DNA of 64,000 bases, taken from assembly GCF_000801105.2 (NCBI RefSeq), contig NC_079516.1, positions 45,178,908 through 45,242,907 of the forward strand, in the 5' to 3' direction. The position numbers and the translations under genes are program-made. Positions 11,553-22,980 of this stretch are shown here, piece after piece. The notes beneath the pieces were generated by a model. That model was not told the origin of the DNA and did not search any database. It saw only the letters and a list, made by a program, of their open reading frames with translations. Each line of letters begins with the position of its first letter. Within the stretch, counting starts at the first letter, position 1. This DNA is from Raphanus sativus. Taxonomy: Eukaryota > Streptophyta > Magnoliopsida > Brassicales > Brassicaceae.

Positions 11553-12928
11553 GTTCTTTACTTGTCCTCAAGTGAACTTGCAAGAACTCATAGGGAGAGA
11601 GGTTTGAAGTTGGGAGCTCATAGCCAAAAGAGAAACTTCCTAACACTCAACTTAACATCCTAAAGAAACATAGCAAGTAGCAAAAGCACACTATATTATT
11701 ATACTCTAGCTTCTCTAGGCCTATCAATACTCCTATACCTCTACACAAGTTGCAATGCTTATCCATCAACAAGCTCTTTAGACCAACTCTCACATTCATT
11801 TATACAAACACATAAGGTGAATACTTGCAAATGGGCACATGATCCTAATCATTTGGCTTGGTGAACAAAGTGGTCAAATGTGAATGAAAACAATGGCTCA
11901 AATAAATCATTTCAAAGTGGCAATCACTCAAGAACAAGGAGCTTGATCATTATGCAAAATTTATCTAAGACCAGGAGCAATTTATGCATACATAGATCCA
12001 TTCTCATCATTCTACCCTTTCCTAAGTGATATAACAAGCTTCACCCCTATTCATATTCATCCCAATACCCAAAGTAACCCACTTTATCACACTCACCTCA
12101 TGAACTCTTTAACTTAACCATCTAAGGATCTTTTTATTAACTTTCCACAACTCTTAGCTCTATCTACCTTCCCACCATCTTATTGATTCATCATTTTTTT
12201 TTTTTTTTTTTTTTTTTTTATTTGGGGGAAGGTTCAAATAGATTAAATCTAGAGATTTCTTATTTTTGATCCTTAGTGGCTTCTTTTCTCAACTTTTTGA
12301 TCATTTTTCTCATCTTTCTTTTCTCCCAAACCCAAGATAACAAACTTTAGATTAAACAAACCCACTAACCATCCTAGATGCTAACTCAAATGAGGATCCT
12401 ATGCTAGCAAGAGATGAGAACAAATCTATGTCGCTCCCAATACTCTCAAGATTTTGCACATGACAAGCTATCAAAAGGAGGCCTCACTCAAGCAAATCAA
12501 TGTTGGTCTCAAAGAATGGCTAAGGGTTTAGGGTAGGAGAGTTCCATTTGGGTTAACAAAGGATAATGAATGGAATAAGATAACCCAAATGTGTATGAGA
12601 TCCATGATCAAGTATGCAAGTGCCCATATGCAAGAGAGATTAAGTTCATTAAGTTCAAGTTCAAATTGGAGTTGGCTTTCAAGAGCAATGTCAATATCAA
12701 GCAAGCAACAAGTTTCAAGAAGAGTTTTCAAGGCTCGAAGCGTGCAAGGCTTTAAAGAGATGCTTAGGCTACTTGATATGCTTAACTAGGGTGTCACTTT
12801 GAGTGCTAAACAAGCCCTTTGCAAGGCATTTTAAATCATCGCTCCCTATGCAGACGGATGCAACCTATATGAATGCTTCTAGACTCAATCTTAAAGGATG
12901 CTAATGCAACTACATGCTTATTTTTTTG

Positions 12929-12964
<36 letters not shown>

Positions 12965-13034
12965 CAAATAGATATGTACAATGCATGGTCTCAATGCAAT
13001 GACAACAAAGCAAACATGATCAAATGTTTGGTAC
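11553..13034 (-). other. Non-coding 3' internal region of copy 2
   Basis: About 1.5 kb between the 3' ORF and the polypurine tract. It is AT-rich and contains two long plus-strand T runs, at about 12196-12220 and 12926-12961. No reading frame worth calling is present; those found are short and without family features. Confidence 0.7.
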
Positions 13035-13047
13035 CTCCCCCAAACTT
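13035..13047 (-). other. Second, internal polypurine tract
   Basis: Minus strand AAGTTTGGGGGAG repeats exactly the 13-base core of the terminal polypurine tract. It lies about 100 bases after the stop of the 3' ORF and about 1.5 kb before the 3' LTR. It may be a functional internal primer site or a relic of an older element end. Confidence 0.7.
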
Positions 13048-13150
13048 AAATCACACAGTCTCTGTGTTATTAAGCTGAAGGAGATACCGAAAGACAAAGC
13101 TAAATGCAAAGAAAAACTGATATATACAAAGAAAGAGTGTAGGAGTACCT

Positions 13151-14977
13151 CTATGGAGTGTGAGTAGAGGCTGTGGCCTCTTCCTCGGAGTCTTCTCCAC
13201 CGTCAGTAGAGTTTAGAGATGGAGATTTGTTTCCTGAACTAGAGGGGAGGATGTCTGGGTTCCTGTTCCGTCTCCTGATCTGTCTGGCTGTGAAAGGGAG
13301 GCTGAGGGCTAGGGGACCAGGATGAGGCTGAGGAGCTGAAGTGTCTCCAAGGTCGAAGTCTGCTGCACTGCAGCCAGCTATTGCTCCTCTAGTTAGGACT
13401 TCAGTCACTTTCTTCATGAACCTAGCAGAAGCTTGTGCTTGCCTCTTCATGGCTTTGCTGAGCTCCTTGCATTTGGTCTTGAGCTTGAAGATTGTTCTAT
13501 CCTGATGCTTGTTCCATCGCTCAAGCTTTCCAATGTGCTCGTGAGCGTCACGGAGGGGACCGGGGGCTAAGGCTCCAGCATACGGCTGAAAGTGGTATCG
13601 ACGAGGACCATAGACTACTTCAGTGGTGTCCTCAGCAATCTCATCTTTGTGCAAGCGTGCATATTGAGCTGCTGACATACTCTGCTTCCTCTTGCTTAAA
13701 GCCATGGGGCCTAACTTTCCATGAGGTCCAAGGAAATGCTCTTCTCCAATAGCAAAGCTGACAGCTCCTGGAATTTCTAGACAGGTGATACTCTTGTTGG
13801 GGAGGATTAACTCAACAGGATTGCCTTGATTCTTGTACAAGTAGACACATGAACCAAAGTATCTCCCACTGAAGTATTGAGCAACCTTCATATGAGTGGC
13901 ATCAAGGAAAGTAGGTCCTGCTGCATCACGCTTCAAGTCTATATACGCCAACTGAAGCAATGGTGTAATCATGCCACCAATTCCAATCGTAAGCTCTGAA
14001 TCAGAAGAAGACCAAGCCCAATCCCTATAATACTCAAGGCGCGTCATGAAGAACCCTACCATTCCAAAGTCTTTGTAGAGCTCATCAACATCAAAGGGGA
14101 TGTCTTCTGGCGCAAAACGCTTCAGAGCCAGGCAAAGGAGTTTCAAGTCCTCTTCATTCACATTGCCGGGCTCTTTTCTTGGGAAGAAAGCATGTACCAG
14201 CATCCTATGAAGGTAGCGAATAGCTGGGTTCCTAATGGCTGAGCTCTTGTCTCCACCAGAGCTGTGGCGTGTACCAGTAATTAAGTTCCACACCTTTGCC
14301 GGGATGTTGTCCTCCTTTGCGAGTCCTCTGAGCTTGGGGAGACGAAAGTTTCCTGCATCCTTGAGACCAAGAGCGCTCCCAATGTTCTTGAAGGTTATGT
14401 TGTAGGTCTTGCCTTCGACTGTGAATGTAATCTTTCCCCATCCTTGCCTCACATGCACAGATTGATGGTAAGTCACCCTCAATGAAGCCAAGAACTCACT
14501 AGCCAGATCTTTGTAGGTGGGATAGGCCAAGGAGTAGAAGTCTGACATGTGCATGTTGCCTAGCATGGCCTTGATGTCATCATCGATACCAATCTCCTCC
14601 ATCAGCTCAGTGTCACCAAACCGTGTAGGAGACCATGTCACACCTCTCTTCAAGAAGTCTAGAAACACTGCAGGGGTTGGCTTCTTTTCTCTATCTCTGT
14701 CGGCATATGGCATCTTCCCGTGGTCAGTAGACTTCTTAGCTTTCTTGGGTGGAGCTGGCTCGTCCTCACTGTCATCATCGCTTTCGTCTCTGGTAGAGGA
14801 TGCTGGCATCTTCCCCTTTTTCTTCTCTAGGTCGCTTGCTTTCTTAGCTGCCAAAGCTTGCTGTCGAGAGGATCCTCCAGTAGGCATGGAAGTTAGAGCT
14901 TTTCCTCTCAAGGCAGTCTCTTGTTCTGCAGCTGCTTGCTCTTTTTCTTTTCTCTGGGCCTGGGTTATCCTCACCAT
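13151..14977 (-). CDS. Athila-type extra 3' ORF protein (envelope position)
   Basis: This is a 608-residue protein from ATG at 14977 (A at -3, G at +4); an in-frame ATG at 15022 would add 15 residues. It resembles, from memory, the 'Athila ORF-1 / putative plant transposon protein' family, whose function is unknown. The N-terminal third is Lys/Glu rich, with an acidic DESDDDSEDE run followed by PPKKAKK, a plausible nuclear localisation signal. A globular central part follows (about residues 90-440), then a Lys-rich helical, possibly coiled-coil segment (KLERWNKHQDRTIFKLKTK), and an acidic C-terminal tail. No signal peptide or convincing transmembrane segment is visible, which argues against a true envelope protein despite the position downstream of pol. 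Confidence 0.88.
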   Translation of the reverse strand: MVRITQAQRKEKEQAAAEQETALRGKALTSMPTGGSSRQQALAAKKASDLEKKKGKMPASSTRDESDDDSEDEPAPPKKAKKSTDHGKMPYADRDREKKPTPAVFLDFLKRGVTWSPTRFGDTELMEEIGIDDDIKAMLGNMHMSDFYSLAYPTYKDLASEFLASLRVTYHQSVHVRQGWGKITFTVEGKTYNITFKNIGSALGLKDAGNFRLPKLRGLAKEDNIPAKVWNLITGTRHSSGGDKSSAIRNPAIRYLHRMLVHAFFPRKEPGNVNEEDLKLLCLALKRFAPEDIPFDVDELYKDFGMVGFFMTRLEYYRDWAWSSSDSELTIGIGGMITPLLQLAYIDLKRDAAGPTFLDATHMKVAQYFSGRYFGSCVYLYKNQGNPVELILPNKSITCLEIPGAVSFAIGEEHFLGPHGKLGPMALSKRKQSMSAAQYARLHKDEIAEDTTEVVYGPRRYHFQPYAGALAPGPLRDAHEHIGKLERWNKHQDRTIFKLKTKCKELSKAMKRQAQASARFMKKVTEVLTRGAIAGCSAADFDLGDTSAPQPHPGPLALSLPFTARQIRRRNRNPDILPSSSGNKSPSLNSTDGGEDSEEEATASTHTP

Positions 14978-15246
14978 TGTACCTTCAAAATTAAACCTTG
15001 AAGAAAACTTTAGTATTGGCAAGAGTCAAAAAGATAAAAGCTTGAAGAAATGAGAGCAAGCTTATCAACTTAGCAATCTATTGAACAAAAGAGCTCACAC
15101 AAGCTTTAGAACATTTAAACTAAGCTTAAACAAACTCCAACATGACTCAATTATACACAATTTCGAATATCCCCAATTCTCAAGAACCCTAATTTCTCAA
15201 ACTCAAATCCAACTCAATTCCACCACGAAATCAACAACCCACACAC

Positions 15247-15254
15247 ATATATAA
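15247..15254 (-). promoter_or_regulatory. Possible internal TATA box ahead of the 3' ORF
   Basis: The plus strand has acacatatataagc here, giving a TATATA-type box on the minus strand about 270 bases before the ATG at 14977 and downstream of a GC-rich array like the one in the LTR promoter. It could drive separate transcription of the 3' ORF. This is inference; the sequence is AT-rich and such boxes arise by chance. Confidence 0.35.
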
Positions 15255-15639
15255 GCTTTACCAAATCTATTTAAGCCTAATCAAGCAAGAAATTAATCAA
15301 AATTGAACTTTGAAAAATTAGGGTTCATGAACCCACGAAAATCAAATTTTAAATCAAATACCTTGCTCTAGGCGAAAGGAAATGGCGAAATGAAGCTTAA
15401 AAATAGACTACAGGGGCTAAAGCTCGGATTTAGAAAGAAGAATGGAGAGATTTGGTGGGGATTTGAGTGAGTTGAGAGATTTTGGGTGAGGAAGAGTTTG
15501 AGAGAGGAGAGGTGAAAAGAGAGGGGAGTCGCGAGGGAGAGAGGTAGGGTTTAGGCGAGCGGGTCGGGTCGGTTCGATTTAAGTAGATTCGAACCGGTTT
15601 AATCCGGTTAAAGGGTGAGAGAAAACTTACCTGGGCGTG

Positions 15640-15814
15640 GAGCGGTGTCGCGACCCCGCGGTGAAACCCCGCTGCGTCGTTTTTGGTCCCGAATCGTCGT
15701 AAAGCCGAGCGACCTCTGATACCCCGCTCTATTCACTTGCTCAACCCCGCTCCCTTTCGACCGCGACCCCTCGACCCCGCTGTGTCGACCCCGCTGTGCG
15801 GCCCCAATCTCGCC

Positions 15815-15856
<42 letters not shown>
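15640..15856 (-). repeat. GC-rich CCCCGCT motif array and poly(A) tract after pol
   Basis: This is a cluster of CCCCGCTCC/CCCCGCTGT and GAGCG motifs (about 15650-15805), similar in style to the LTR array. It abuts about 36 consecutive T on the plus strand, which is poly(A) in element orientation. It separates gag-pol from the 3' ORF. Confidence 0.8.
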
Positions 15857-15860
<4 letters not shown>

Positions 15861-15960
15861 AAAAAGAAAATCCTAAAGGAATATGTACAAGGATAGACAT
15901 GGGACTTCCTCCCAAGTGAGCTTGTTTCAAGTCTCTAGCTTGACTTTCCTTCCTTTAGGA

Positions 15961-18900
15961 CTAGGTTGGGGTGGGATCAGAAAGTGGAACCGAAATCCCA
16001 TCTTCCTCTGGTGTAGTAGCCATGTATAACTTGACTCTTTGTCCATTGACTGTGAACTCTCCTCCATTCTTATTCCATAGCACAATTGCCCCATATGGTC
16101 TGACTTCCTTGATTTTGAAAGGTCCGGACCATCTTGACTTGAGCTTCCCGGGAAATAATTTCATCCTAGAGTTGTAGAGGAGAACCTGATCTCCAACCTT
16201 GAACTCTCTCTTCAAAATACCCTTGTCATGAAAAGCTTTGGTCTTTTCTTTGTAGATCCTTGAGCTCTCAAAAGCATCCATTCTTATCTCATCAAGCTCA
16301 TGTAGCTGAAACATTCTCTTCTCCTTGGCACTCTTGATGTCAAAGTTCAACAGTTTCACAGCCCACATTGCCTTATACTCAAGCTCAACTGGTAGATGGT
16401 AAGCTTTTCCATAGACAAGGTTGAAAGGTGTAGTGCCTAAGGGAGTCTTGTATGCTGTCCTATAAGCCCAAAGTGCATCATCAAGCTTGTCTGACCAGTC
16501 TTTCCTCTTAGTACCCACAATCTTCTCCAGTATGCTCTTGATTTCCCTGTTGGAAAGCTCCACTTGCCCACTAGTCTGAGGATGATATGGTGTGGCCACC
16601 TTGTGCTTAACACCCTTCTTCCTTAGGAGGCCTTCAAATAACTTGTTGATGAAATGTGATCCTCCATCACTTATAACCACTCTAGGGACTCCAAACCTTG
16701 GGAAGATTATGCTTTTGAACATCTTGACTACTACTCTTGAATCATTTGTAGGGCTTGCCACTGCTTCAACCCATTTAGAGACATAGTCAACAGCTACAAG
16801 GATGTATTTGTTGCCATAAGAGGAAGGGAAAGGGCCCATGAAGTCTATTCCCCATACATCAAACACTTCCACCTCAAGTATTGGGTTCTGAGGCATTTCA
16901 CTTCTCCTAGAGATGTTTCCTCTCCTTTGGCAAGAATCACACTTGGAAACAAAGTCTTGAGTGTCCTTGAACATGTGTGGCCACCAAAATCCAGCTTGTA
17001 ACACCTTAGCAACTGTCTTGAATGTAGCAAAGTGGCCTCCATATGATGATCCATGACAGTGTGTGAGGATCCCATCTATTTCTTCTTCAGCCACTGCCCT
17101 TCTATAGAGCTGATCCTTGCAAAGTATGTAGAGAAAGGGTTCATCCCAATAATACCTCTTCAACTCCTTGTAAAACTTCTTCTTGGCATAGCCTTCAAGA
17201 TTCAGTGGCTCTTTCCCAGTAACAAGGTAGTTTGCAAAATCAGCATACCAAGGTTCTTTCTCATTTGTTGCCTTGACTTCTTCAATCATCTTACCAGTCT
17301 CGCAAACTGCAACCACTGCTCTAATAGCCATAAGCTGTTCTTCTGGAAGTCCTTCATCAATGGGGATACCACACTCTACTCTCATTCTAGACAAGTGATC
17401 AGCCACACCATTCTCAACTCCAGGCCTGTCTTTAATCTCAAGATCAAACTCTTGAAGCAGTAGAATCCACCTCAACAGTCTTGGCTTGGCATCTTTCTTG
17501 GCTAGGAGGTGCCTCAAAGCTGCATGATCTGTGTAGACAATCACTTTAGACCCCACAAGGTAGCTCCTGAACTTTTCAAAGGCAAAGACAATGGCTAACA
17601 ACTCCTTCTCTGTTGTAGAGTACTTCACTTGGGCATCATCAAGAGTTCTGCTAGCATAGTAGATCACATGTGTCTTCTTGTCCTTCTTCTGCCCCAAAAC
17701 TGCTCCAACGGCATAGTCACTAGCATCACACATGATCTCAAAGGGGAGATTCCAATCTGGTGGCTGGACAATAGGTGCACTAACAAGCTCATTCTTCAGC
17801 TTCTTAAAGGCTTCAAGACACTCAACCTCAAAACTAAAGGTGGCTTCCTTGCACAACAGCTTGGTCAATGGCCTTGCAATCATGGAGAAGTCTTTGATGA
17901 ATCTTCTGTAGAACCCGGCATGACCAAGAAAGCTTCTAATGTCTTTCACTGTCTTTGGTGGAGGCAGCCTCACCATCACTTCAATCTTGGCTTTGTCCAC
18001 CTCAATGCCTTTCTCTGAAATCTTGTGACCAAGCACAATCCCTTCTTTAACCATGAAGTGGCACTTCTCCCAGTTCAGCACAAGGTTGGTGTCTTCACAT
18101 CTCTGTAGGACCCTGCACAAATTTGACAAACAAGCAGAAAACGAGGATCCGTAGACAGAGAAGTCGTCCATAAACACCTCCACAACATCCTCAATGAGGT
18201 CAGAGAAGATAGACATCATGCACCTTTGAAAGGTAGCTGGAGCATTACATAACCCAAATGGCATCCTTCGATAAGCGAAGGTGCCATAGGGGCATGTGAA
18301 TGTTGTCTTCTCTTGATCATTGGGATGTATGGGGATTTGGAAGAACCCTGAATACCCATCAAGAAAGCAATAAAAAGGATGATTTGCAAGCCTCTCAAGC
18401 ATTTGATCAATGAATGGCAATGGAAAATGATCTTTTCTAGAGGCTGAATTAAGTTTTCGGTAATCAATACACATCCTATGACCAGTTATGGTCCTAGTTG
18501 GTATTAATTCATCCTTCTCATTTTTAACCACAGTGATACCACCTTTCTTTGGGACTACATGCACAGGAGATACCCACTTACTATCTGAGATAGGGTAGAT
18601 CACACCAGCATCTAAGAGTTTAAGAATCTCTTTCTTTACAACATCTTTCAAGTTGGGATTCAACCTTCTTTGATGTTCTATAGAAGTCATAGATTCATCC
18701 TCAAGATGTATCCTATGCATGCACAAAGTAGGTGATATCCCTTTGATGTCATCAAGAGAGTACCCTATTGCTTTTCTAAATCTTTTAAGAGCATTTAAAA
18801 GTTCAGATAGCTCAAGTTCAGTAAGTTCACTACTCACAATGACAGGGTAAGTTTCATTAGGGCCAAGAAAGGCGTACCTTACACCATGGGGAAGGGGTTT

Positions 18901-21618
18901 AAGCTCCACCTTAGGGGCTTTGAGCTCACTCCAGTCATCTTGATGACTGTCCTCTTGTTGAGTAGCTGAAGATGCTTGTGGTAGCTCCTCATACTGCTCC
19001 TTATCCACAAACCCCTTGCGCGAATCCAACATTCTCCCATAGGCTGCACTCTCCTTGTTCTCTACTACTTGAACCTCTTTGTCTATAGTCAAAGCATGCT
19101 GTAGAGAATCTTCTAGTCCCAACTCCTCAAGAAGCTCATCAGCTAGAGCTTCCATTTCCTCTATGTAGAAGGCTTGGTTTTGCACAGTTGGCTTCTTCAT
19201 CATTTCCTTGATGTCAAAGTGGAGAACATGCCCTTTGCCCAGATGGAGATCAATCTTTCCTTCCTTTACATTCACTATAGCTCCTGCTGTAGCTAAGAAT
19301 GGTCTACCAAGGATCAAAGGGTCTCTAGCCTCCTCATCCATCTCAAGCACCACAAAGTCTGTAGGAATCTCACAATTTCCAACCATCACTGGGAGATCTT
19401 CTAAGATACCAACAGGGAACTTCACTGATCGATCAGCCAATACCAATGAAAGTCTGCACTTCTTGTACTGAGTGAATCCAAGTCTTTTCGCAACTGACAA
19501 AGGCATGAGACTGACACTAGCCCCAAGATCGCAAAGACACTTCTCAAACTCTATAGGACCAATGGCACAAGGGAGTGTGAAGCATCCTGGATCTTCTAGC
19601 TTCTTTGGTATGTTCAATCTCTGGATGATTGCACTACACTCATGAGTAAGGATCATCATGCCTTCCATTTCTTTCTTCTTTGCGGCTACAGCATCTTTCA
19701 AGAACTTGCTGTATTGAGGAACCAGCATGAAAGCATCAATGATAGGCATTGTGACCTGAACTTCACTCATTTGTTTCTCAAAGAGTGCCTTGTACTTCTC
19801 CAACAGTTGCCTCTTGAATCTTCCAGGAAATGGGAGCTTGGGTTCATAAGGAGGAGGGATAAAAGAAGATTCTTTTGATGGAGTAGCAACTTCACCGTGT
19901 TTCACTGTTTTCTTCTCTTCTCCAATCTTCCCTTTACCCTTAGCTTCTACTATCTTCTCCAAGATCTCATCATTGGTCTTCTCATCTACAATCACCACAT
20001 CATCATCTATGTTGATGGCTACCTCCCCACCTTGTTTCTCATCATCCTTGGTGAGAACTCTTGAAGGCAACTCTTTGCCACTCCTTAGAGTGATTGCTTT
20101 CATTGTCTCCTTTGGGTTTTGCTCAGGCTTTCCGGGAAGAGTTCCTTGTTGGCGATTGGAGTTAGAACTCATAGAGGCAAACTGATTCTCCAAAGCTCTG
20201 AACTTGTTGTTGAGCTCATTGTAGCTCCCATCAATCTTTGAGTGGATGTTCTTCAACTCATAACCAATTTGCTTCTCATTTCTTGATTGAGCTTCAAGTA
20301 GTTGCTTGAACATTGATTCCACACTTGTGTCTTGAGTCTTAGGTTGAGAAGAACTTCCTTGGGCTTGAGTAGACTGGTTTCCTTTGTTGGAGAAACCAGG
20401 AGGAGGATTTTGTTGAGGTTGATGGCTTCCTTGTTGGTTGTTCCTAGGCTGGTACCCACCTTGTTGGTTGTTGGAATAGGGTCTTTGCTGGTAGTTGTTG
20501 TACTGAAAGTTGGGCTCCTTCCTGTACCAAGTACCATTGTTGTTGATGAAGCATAACTCCTCTTGCCCTTCCAAACCATCAACTTCATTCACCTTAGGAG
20601 GAACCTCTTGACTAGGATCACCAACAAAGCTAACCTGCTCCTTCTTGGATTGGTTGGAAAGAACCAAGTCCAACTTGTCTTGCAAAGATTTGATATCTTT
20701 CCTTGTCTGCTGGTCATCCCCTCTGTTGGCTCTATCATACTCCTCATTGTAGACTGAATCACTTTTTGCCATGTTTTCCACCAGCTCCTCTGCATCCTGT
20801 TCAGTTCTGCCCAAGAAGAAACCATTACTAGCAGTGTCAAGCCTGTTTCTGCAGGATGGGAGAACTCCTCTGTAGAAAGTGCTAAGTAAGCTCTCCTTGC
20901 TGAAACCATGATGAGGACACTGAGCTTGGTAGTCCTTGAATCTCTCCCATGCCTCATTGAAGCTCTCTAGATTCTTCTGCTGGAAACCAGAAATCTCATT
21001 CCTTATCTTAGCTGTCCTTGAGGTAGAGAAGAATTTCTCCAAGAAAGCTTCCTTACATCCCTCCCAAGTGGTGATAGTGTCACTTGGAACAGACCTCTCC
21101 CACTGATGTGCCTTGTCTCCCAAAGAGAAGGGAAACAGCTTCAGCTTGAATGCATCTTCAGAGACACCATTTGTCTTGGACAAACTACAATACTGATCAA
21201 ACTTGTACAAATGATCGATAGGATCTTCAGCTGCCAGGCCATGAAACTTGTTGTGCTCAATTGTGTTGAGTAGCCCTAACTTGATCTCGAAGTTGTTGTT
21301 CTCCACCGGTGGTGCTCTGATTCCCAACCTATGACCATGAATGTGAGGACGATCATAGGTTCCAATGGCGCGAGCTTGGCGCTGTGGGTGTTGTGGTCGA
21401 AGGTTGGCAGCTCCTTGACCATTTCCCTCTTGGGCAGCTCCCAAAGGGATCTCTCCATCTCGATTCTGGTTCTGATGGTGAGCCATATCAAAACCCAATC
21501 TGTTGAAATGAGTCTGTTGCTCCTCTTCTCTCCTTCTTCTTGTATTCTCTCTTTCCAAAGCCCGGATGTCTGGTACTAGAGGAGTGAGGTTTGTAGTCCC
21601 TCTACTTCTCAAGTTCAT
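15961..21618 (-). CDS. gag-pol polyprotein, intact
   Basis: One 1,885-residue frame. The gag domain lies at about 120-245, followed by a Gln/Asn-rich linker at 360-425; no CCHC knuckle is visible. The aspartic protease has the CDLGAS motif with D697. Reverse transcriptase is at about 1000-1200 with FMDD at 1149-1152. RNase H is at about 1290-1410 (D1298, E1339, D1364). Integrase has a zinc-binding part (H1520/H1529, C1560, C1563) and a catalytic triad D1592, D1651, E1687 with the standard 35-residue spacing. No chromodomain follows, consistent with the Tat/Athila branch. All catalytic residues are present and the frame has no stops. The product would form the virus-like particle and carry out reverse transcription and integration. 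The start at 21618 gives MNLRSRG, 119 bases after the primer site. Confidence 0.97.
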   Translation of the reverse strand: MNLRSRGTTNLTPLVPDIRALERENTRRRREEEQQTHFNRLGFDMAHHQNQNRDGEIPLGAAQEGNGQGAANLRPQHPQRQARAIGTYDRPHIHGHRLGIRAPPVENNNFEIKLGLLNTIEHNKFHGLAAEDPIDHLYKFDQYCSLSKTNGVSEDAFKLKLFPFSLGDKAHQWERSVPSDTITTWEGCKEAFLEKFFSTSRTAKIRNEISGFQQKNLESFNEAWERFKDYQAQCPHHGFSKESLLSTFYRGVLPSCRNRLDTASNGFFLGRTEQDAEELVENMAKSDSVYNEEYDRANRGDDQQTRKDIKSLQDKLDLVLSNQSKKEQVSFVGDPSQEVPPKVNEVDGLEGQEELCFINNNGTWYRKEPNFQYNNYQQRPYSNNQQGGYQPRNNQQGSHQPQQNPPPGFSNKGNQSTQAQGSSSQPKTQDTSVESMFKQLLEAQSRNEKQIGYELKNIHSKIDGSYNELNNKFRALENQFASMSSNSNRQQGTLPGKPEQNPKETMKAITLRSGKELPSRVLTKDDEKQGGEVAINIDDDVVIVDEKTNDEILEKIVEAKGKGKIGEEKKTVKHGEVATPSKESSFIPPPYEPKLPFPGRFKRQLLEKYKALFEKQMSEVQVTMPIIDAFMLVPQYSKFLKDAVAAKKKEMEGMMILTHECSAIIQRLNIPKKLEDPGCFTLPCAIGPIEFEKCLCDLGASVSLMPLSVAKRLGFTQYKKCRLSLVLADRSVKFPVGILEDLPVMVGNCEIPTDFVVLEMDEEARDPLILGRPFLATAGAIVNVKEGKIDLHLGKGHVLHFDIKEMMKKPTVQNQAFYIEEMEALADELLEELGLEDSLQHALTIDKEVQVVENKESAAYGRMLDSRKGFVDKEQYEELPQASSATQQEDSHQDDWSELKAPKVELKPLPHGVRYAFLGPNETYPVIVSSELTELELSELLNALKRFRKAIGYSLDDIKGISPTLCMHRIHLEDESMTSIEHQRRLNPNLKDVVKKEILKLLDAGVIYPISDSKWVSPVHVVPKKGGITVVKNEKDELIPTRTITGHRMCIDYRKLNSASRKDHFPLPFIDQMLERLANHPFYCFLDGYSGFFQIPIHPNDQEKTTFTCPYGTFAYRRMPFGLCNAPATFQRCMMSIFSDLIEDVVEVFMDDFSVYGSSFSACLSNLCRVLQRCEDTNLVLNWEKCHFMVKEGIVLGHKISEKGIEVDKAKIEVMVRLPPPKTVKDIRSFLGHAGFYRRFIKDFSMIARPLTKLLCKEATFSFEVECLEAFKKLKNELVSAPIVQPPDWNLPFEIMCDASDYAVGAVLGQKKDKKTHVIYYASRTLDDAQVKYSTTEKELLAIVFAFEKFRSYLVGSKVIVYTDHAALRHLLAKKDAKPRLLRWILLLQEFDLEIKDRPGVENGVADHLSRMRVECGIPIDEGLPEEQLMAIRAVVAVCETGKMIEEVKATNEKEPWYADFANYLVTGKEPLNLEGYAKKKFYKELKRYYWDEPFLYILCKDQLYRRAVAEEEIDGILTHCHGSSYGGHFATFKTVAKVLQAGFWWPHMFKDTQDFVSKCDSCQRRGNISRRSEMPQNPILEVEVFDVWGIDFMGPFPSSYGNKYILVAVDYVSKWVEAVASPTNDSRVVVKMFKSIIFPRFGVPRVVISDGGSHFINKLFEGLLRKKGVKHKVATPYHPQTSGQVELSNREIKSILEKIVGTKRKDWSDKLDDALWAYRTAYKTPLGTTPFNLVYGKAYHLPVELEYKAMWAVKLLNFDIKSAKEKRMFQLHELDEIRMDAFESSRIYKEKTKAFHDKGILKREFKVGDQVLLYNSRMKLFPGKLKSRWSGPFKIKEVRPYGAIVLWNKNGGEFTVNGQRVKLYMATTPEEDGISVPLSDPTPT

Positions 21619-21736
21619 ACACCTGAAATGAAAAAGAAGAAGGAAAAAGCAGAGCCAATATCACAATAATAAGAAAAAAAATGACTTAGTCTCAAGCAAA
21701 TGACTAAATCCCAATGTCAAAATCACAATAGAACTT

Positions 21737-21749
21737 GGCAACGGCGCCA
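21737..21749 (-). other. Primer-binding site (tRNA-Asp), copy 2
   Basis: Minus strand TGGCGCCGTTGCC begins three bases inside the 5' LTR boundary and is complementary to the 3' end of tRNA-Asp. Confidence 0.9.
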
Positions 21750-22611
21750 ATTTGATAACAGGACTTTTCGGGTCCCTATCAAATGCAGTAGTATAAAAGG
21801 TTGTCGAACCAATCCTAGGTGATTTCAATGCACTGAGAATACAAATCCATGCTTAATCTAAGTGCAACCAAAAGTGAGATGAGTTTTAAACTAGAGTAAT
21901 ACTAAAATGCAGTAAAACTGTAAACTTTCTTTGATTATGAGATGGGAGAACTCATGGGAATAGGGATTAGATCTTGGGTGATCAAGTTTTGAACTAAAGG
22001 GGATGACTTTCAATCAATCTAGCAATCTTAGGCCTAGACACAATGCTAAACAAGCTCTATCCCTAGATGAATGTTCATTTGCTAAAGCAACTCAAGCATC
22101 AAATTCCTTTGGTTGAATATTGCTAAAGCAATCATTAAAAACAAGCCTACTAGCCATCTTAACACCTTTAACAACAAATTCCTTTGGCAAAGTGTGTTAA
22201 GAGCTTAGAAGAGTTGATTCAGACATTTCATCAAACACCTTCCGGGTGTGAAATGTCTAGAGATCAACCTTTGAGAGGCCAACTCAAAAGAAGCAATAAG
22301 ACTACTCTAATAGCAAGGAAATAGATAGATAGAACATAAAACCCTTTAGATCTAGCTTAATCACCCTTGATCTCCCTAACCCATGAATCCTAAGAGGACT
22401 ACTCACTAATCACCATGATCCTTCTCAAACCCATAAAAGATTCAAGCTTAATCATGAAAAGAAAGAAAATAAGAACTCAAAATAACTCAAGAACACAAGA
22501 ACAAAATGATGATTTGATTCAAAGGAAAGAACTTTATCACCAAAAGGTTTGTGTTTTCTTCAGAGATAATAAGATAATCCCCATCATTTGGGTCTAAAAA
22601 GTATTTATATG

Positions 22612-22619
22612 ATCCTTCC
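22612..22619 (-). promoter_or_regulatory. TATA box of the element promoter
   Basis: Minus strand TATAAATA, conserved in all three LTRs, about 70 bases downstream of the GC-rich motif array. It is the probable start point for genomic RNA of the element. Confidence 0.65.
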
Positions 22620-22689
22620 AAACCCTAATGGTTGATAACAAAAGGTCTAAAAAGCCCTTAAAAGCATTACAAATCGCATAAGTAAAAAC

Positions 22690-22980
22690 ACGCAGCGGAG
22701 TCGCAACCCCGCTGGCTAACCCCGCTCCGGCCATTTTGCTTCGCCTCTTGTGGTAAACCCGAGCGGCCTTGGTGACTCCGCTCCGTATGGCTGCTCAACC
22801 CCGCTCCAGACCTCACACCGGTGTCGTGACTCCGCTCCAAGACCCCGCTCCAGCCACTTCACACCGTTTCTCGTCGTAAACCCGAGCGGTGTTACTTACG
22901 CCGCTCCATGTACTCGTTCCGACCTCGCTCTGGATCACAGCGGACCTGCGAACCCGCTCCAAGCACCCCGCTCCAGACGC
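22690..22980 (-). promoter_or_regulatory. GC-rich repeated-motif array in U3
   Basis: About 290 bp of strikingly GC-rich sequence in an AT-rich element. It is built from degenerate repeats of CCCCGCTCC, CCGAGCGG and GACTCCGCTCC. It lies directly upstream of the TATA box in element orientation, where an enhancer would be. It is rich in CG and CHG sites and so also a likely methylation target. Confidence 0.6.
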
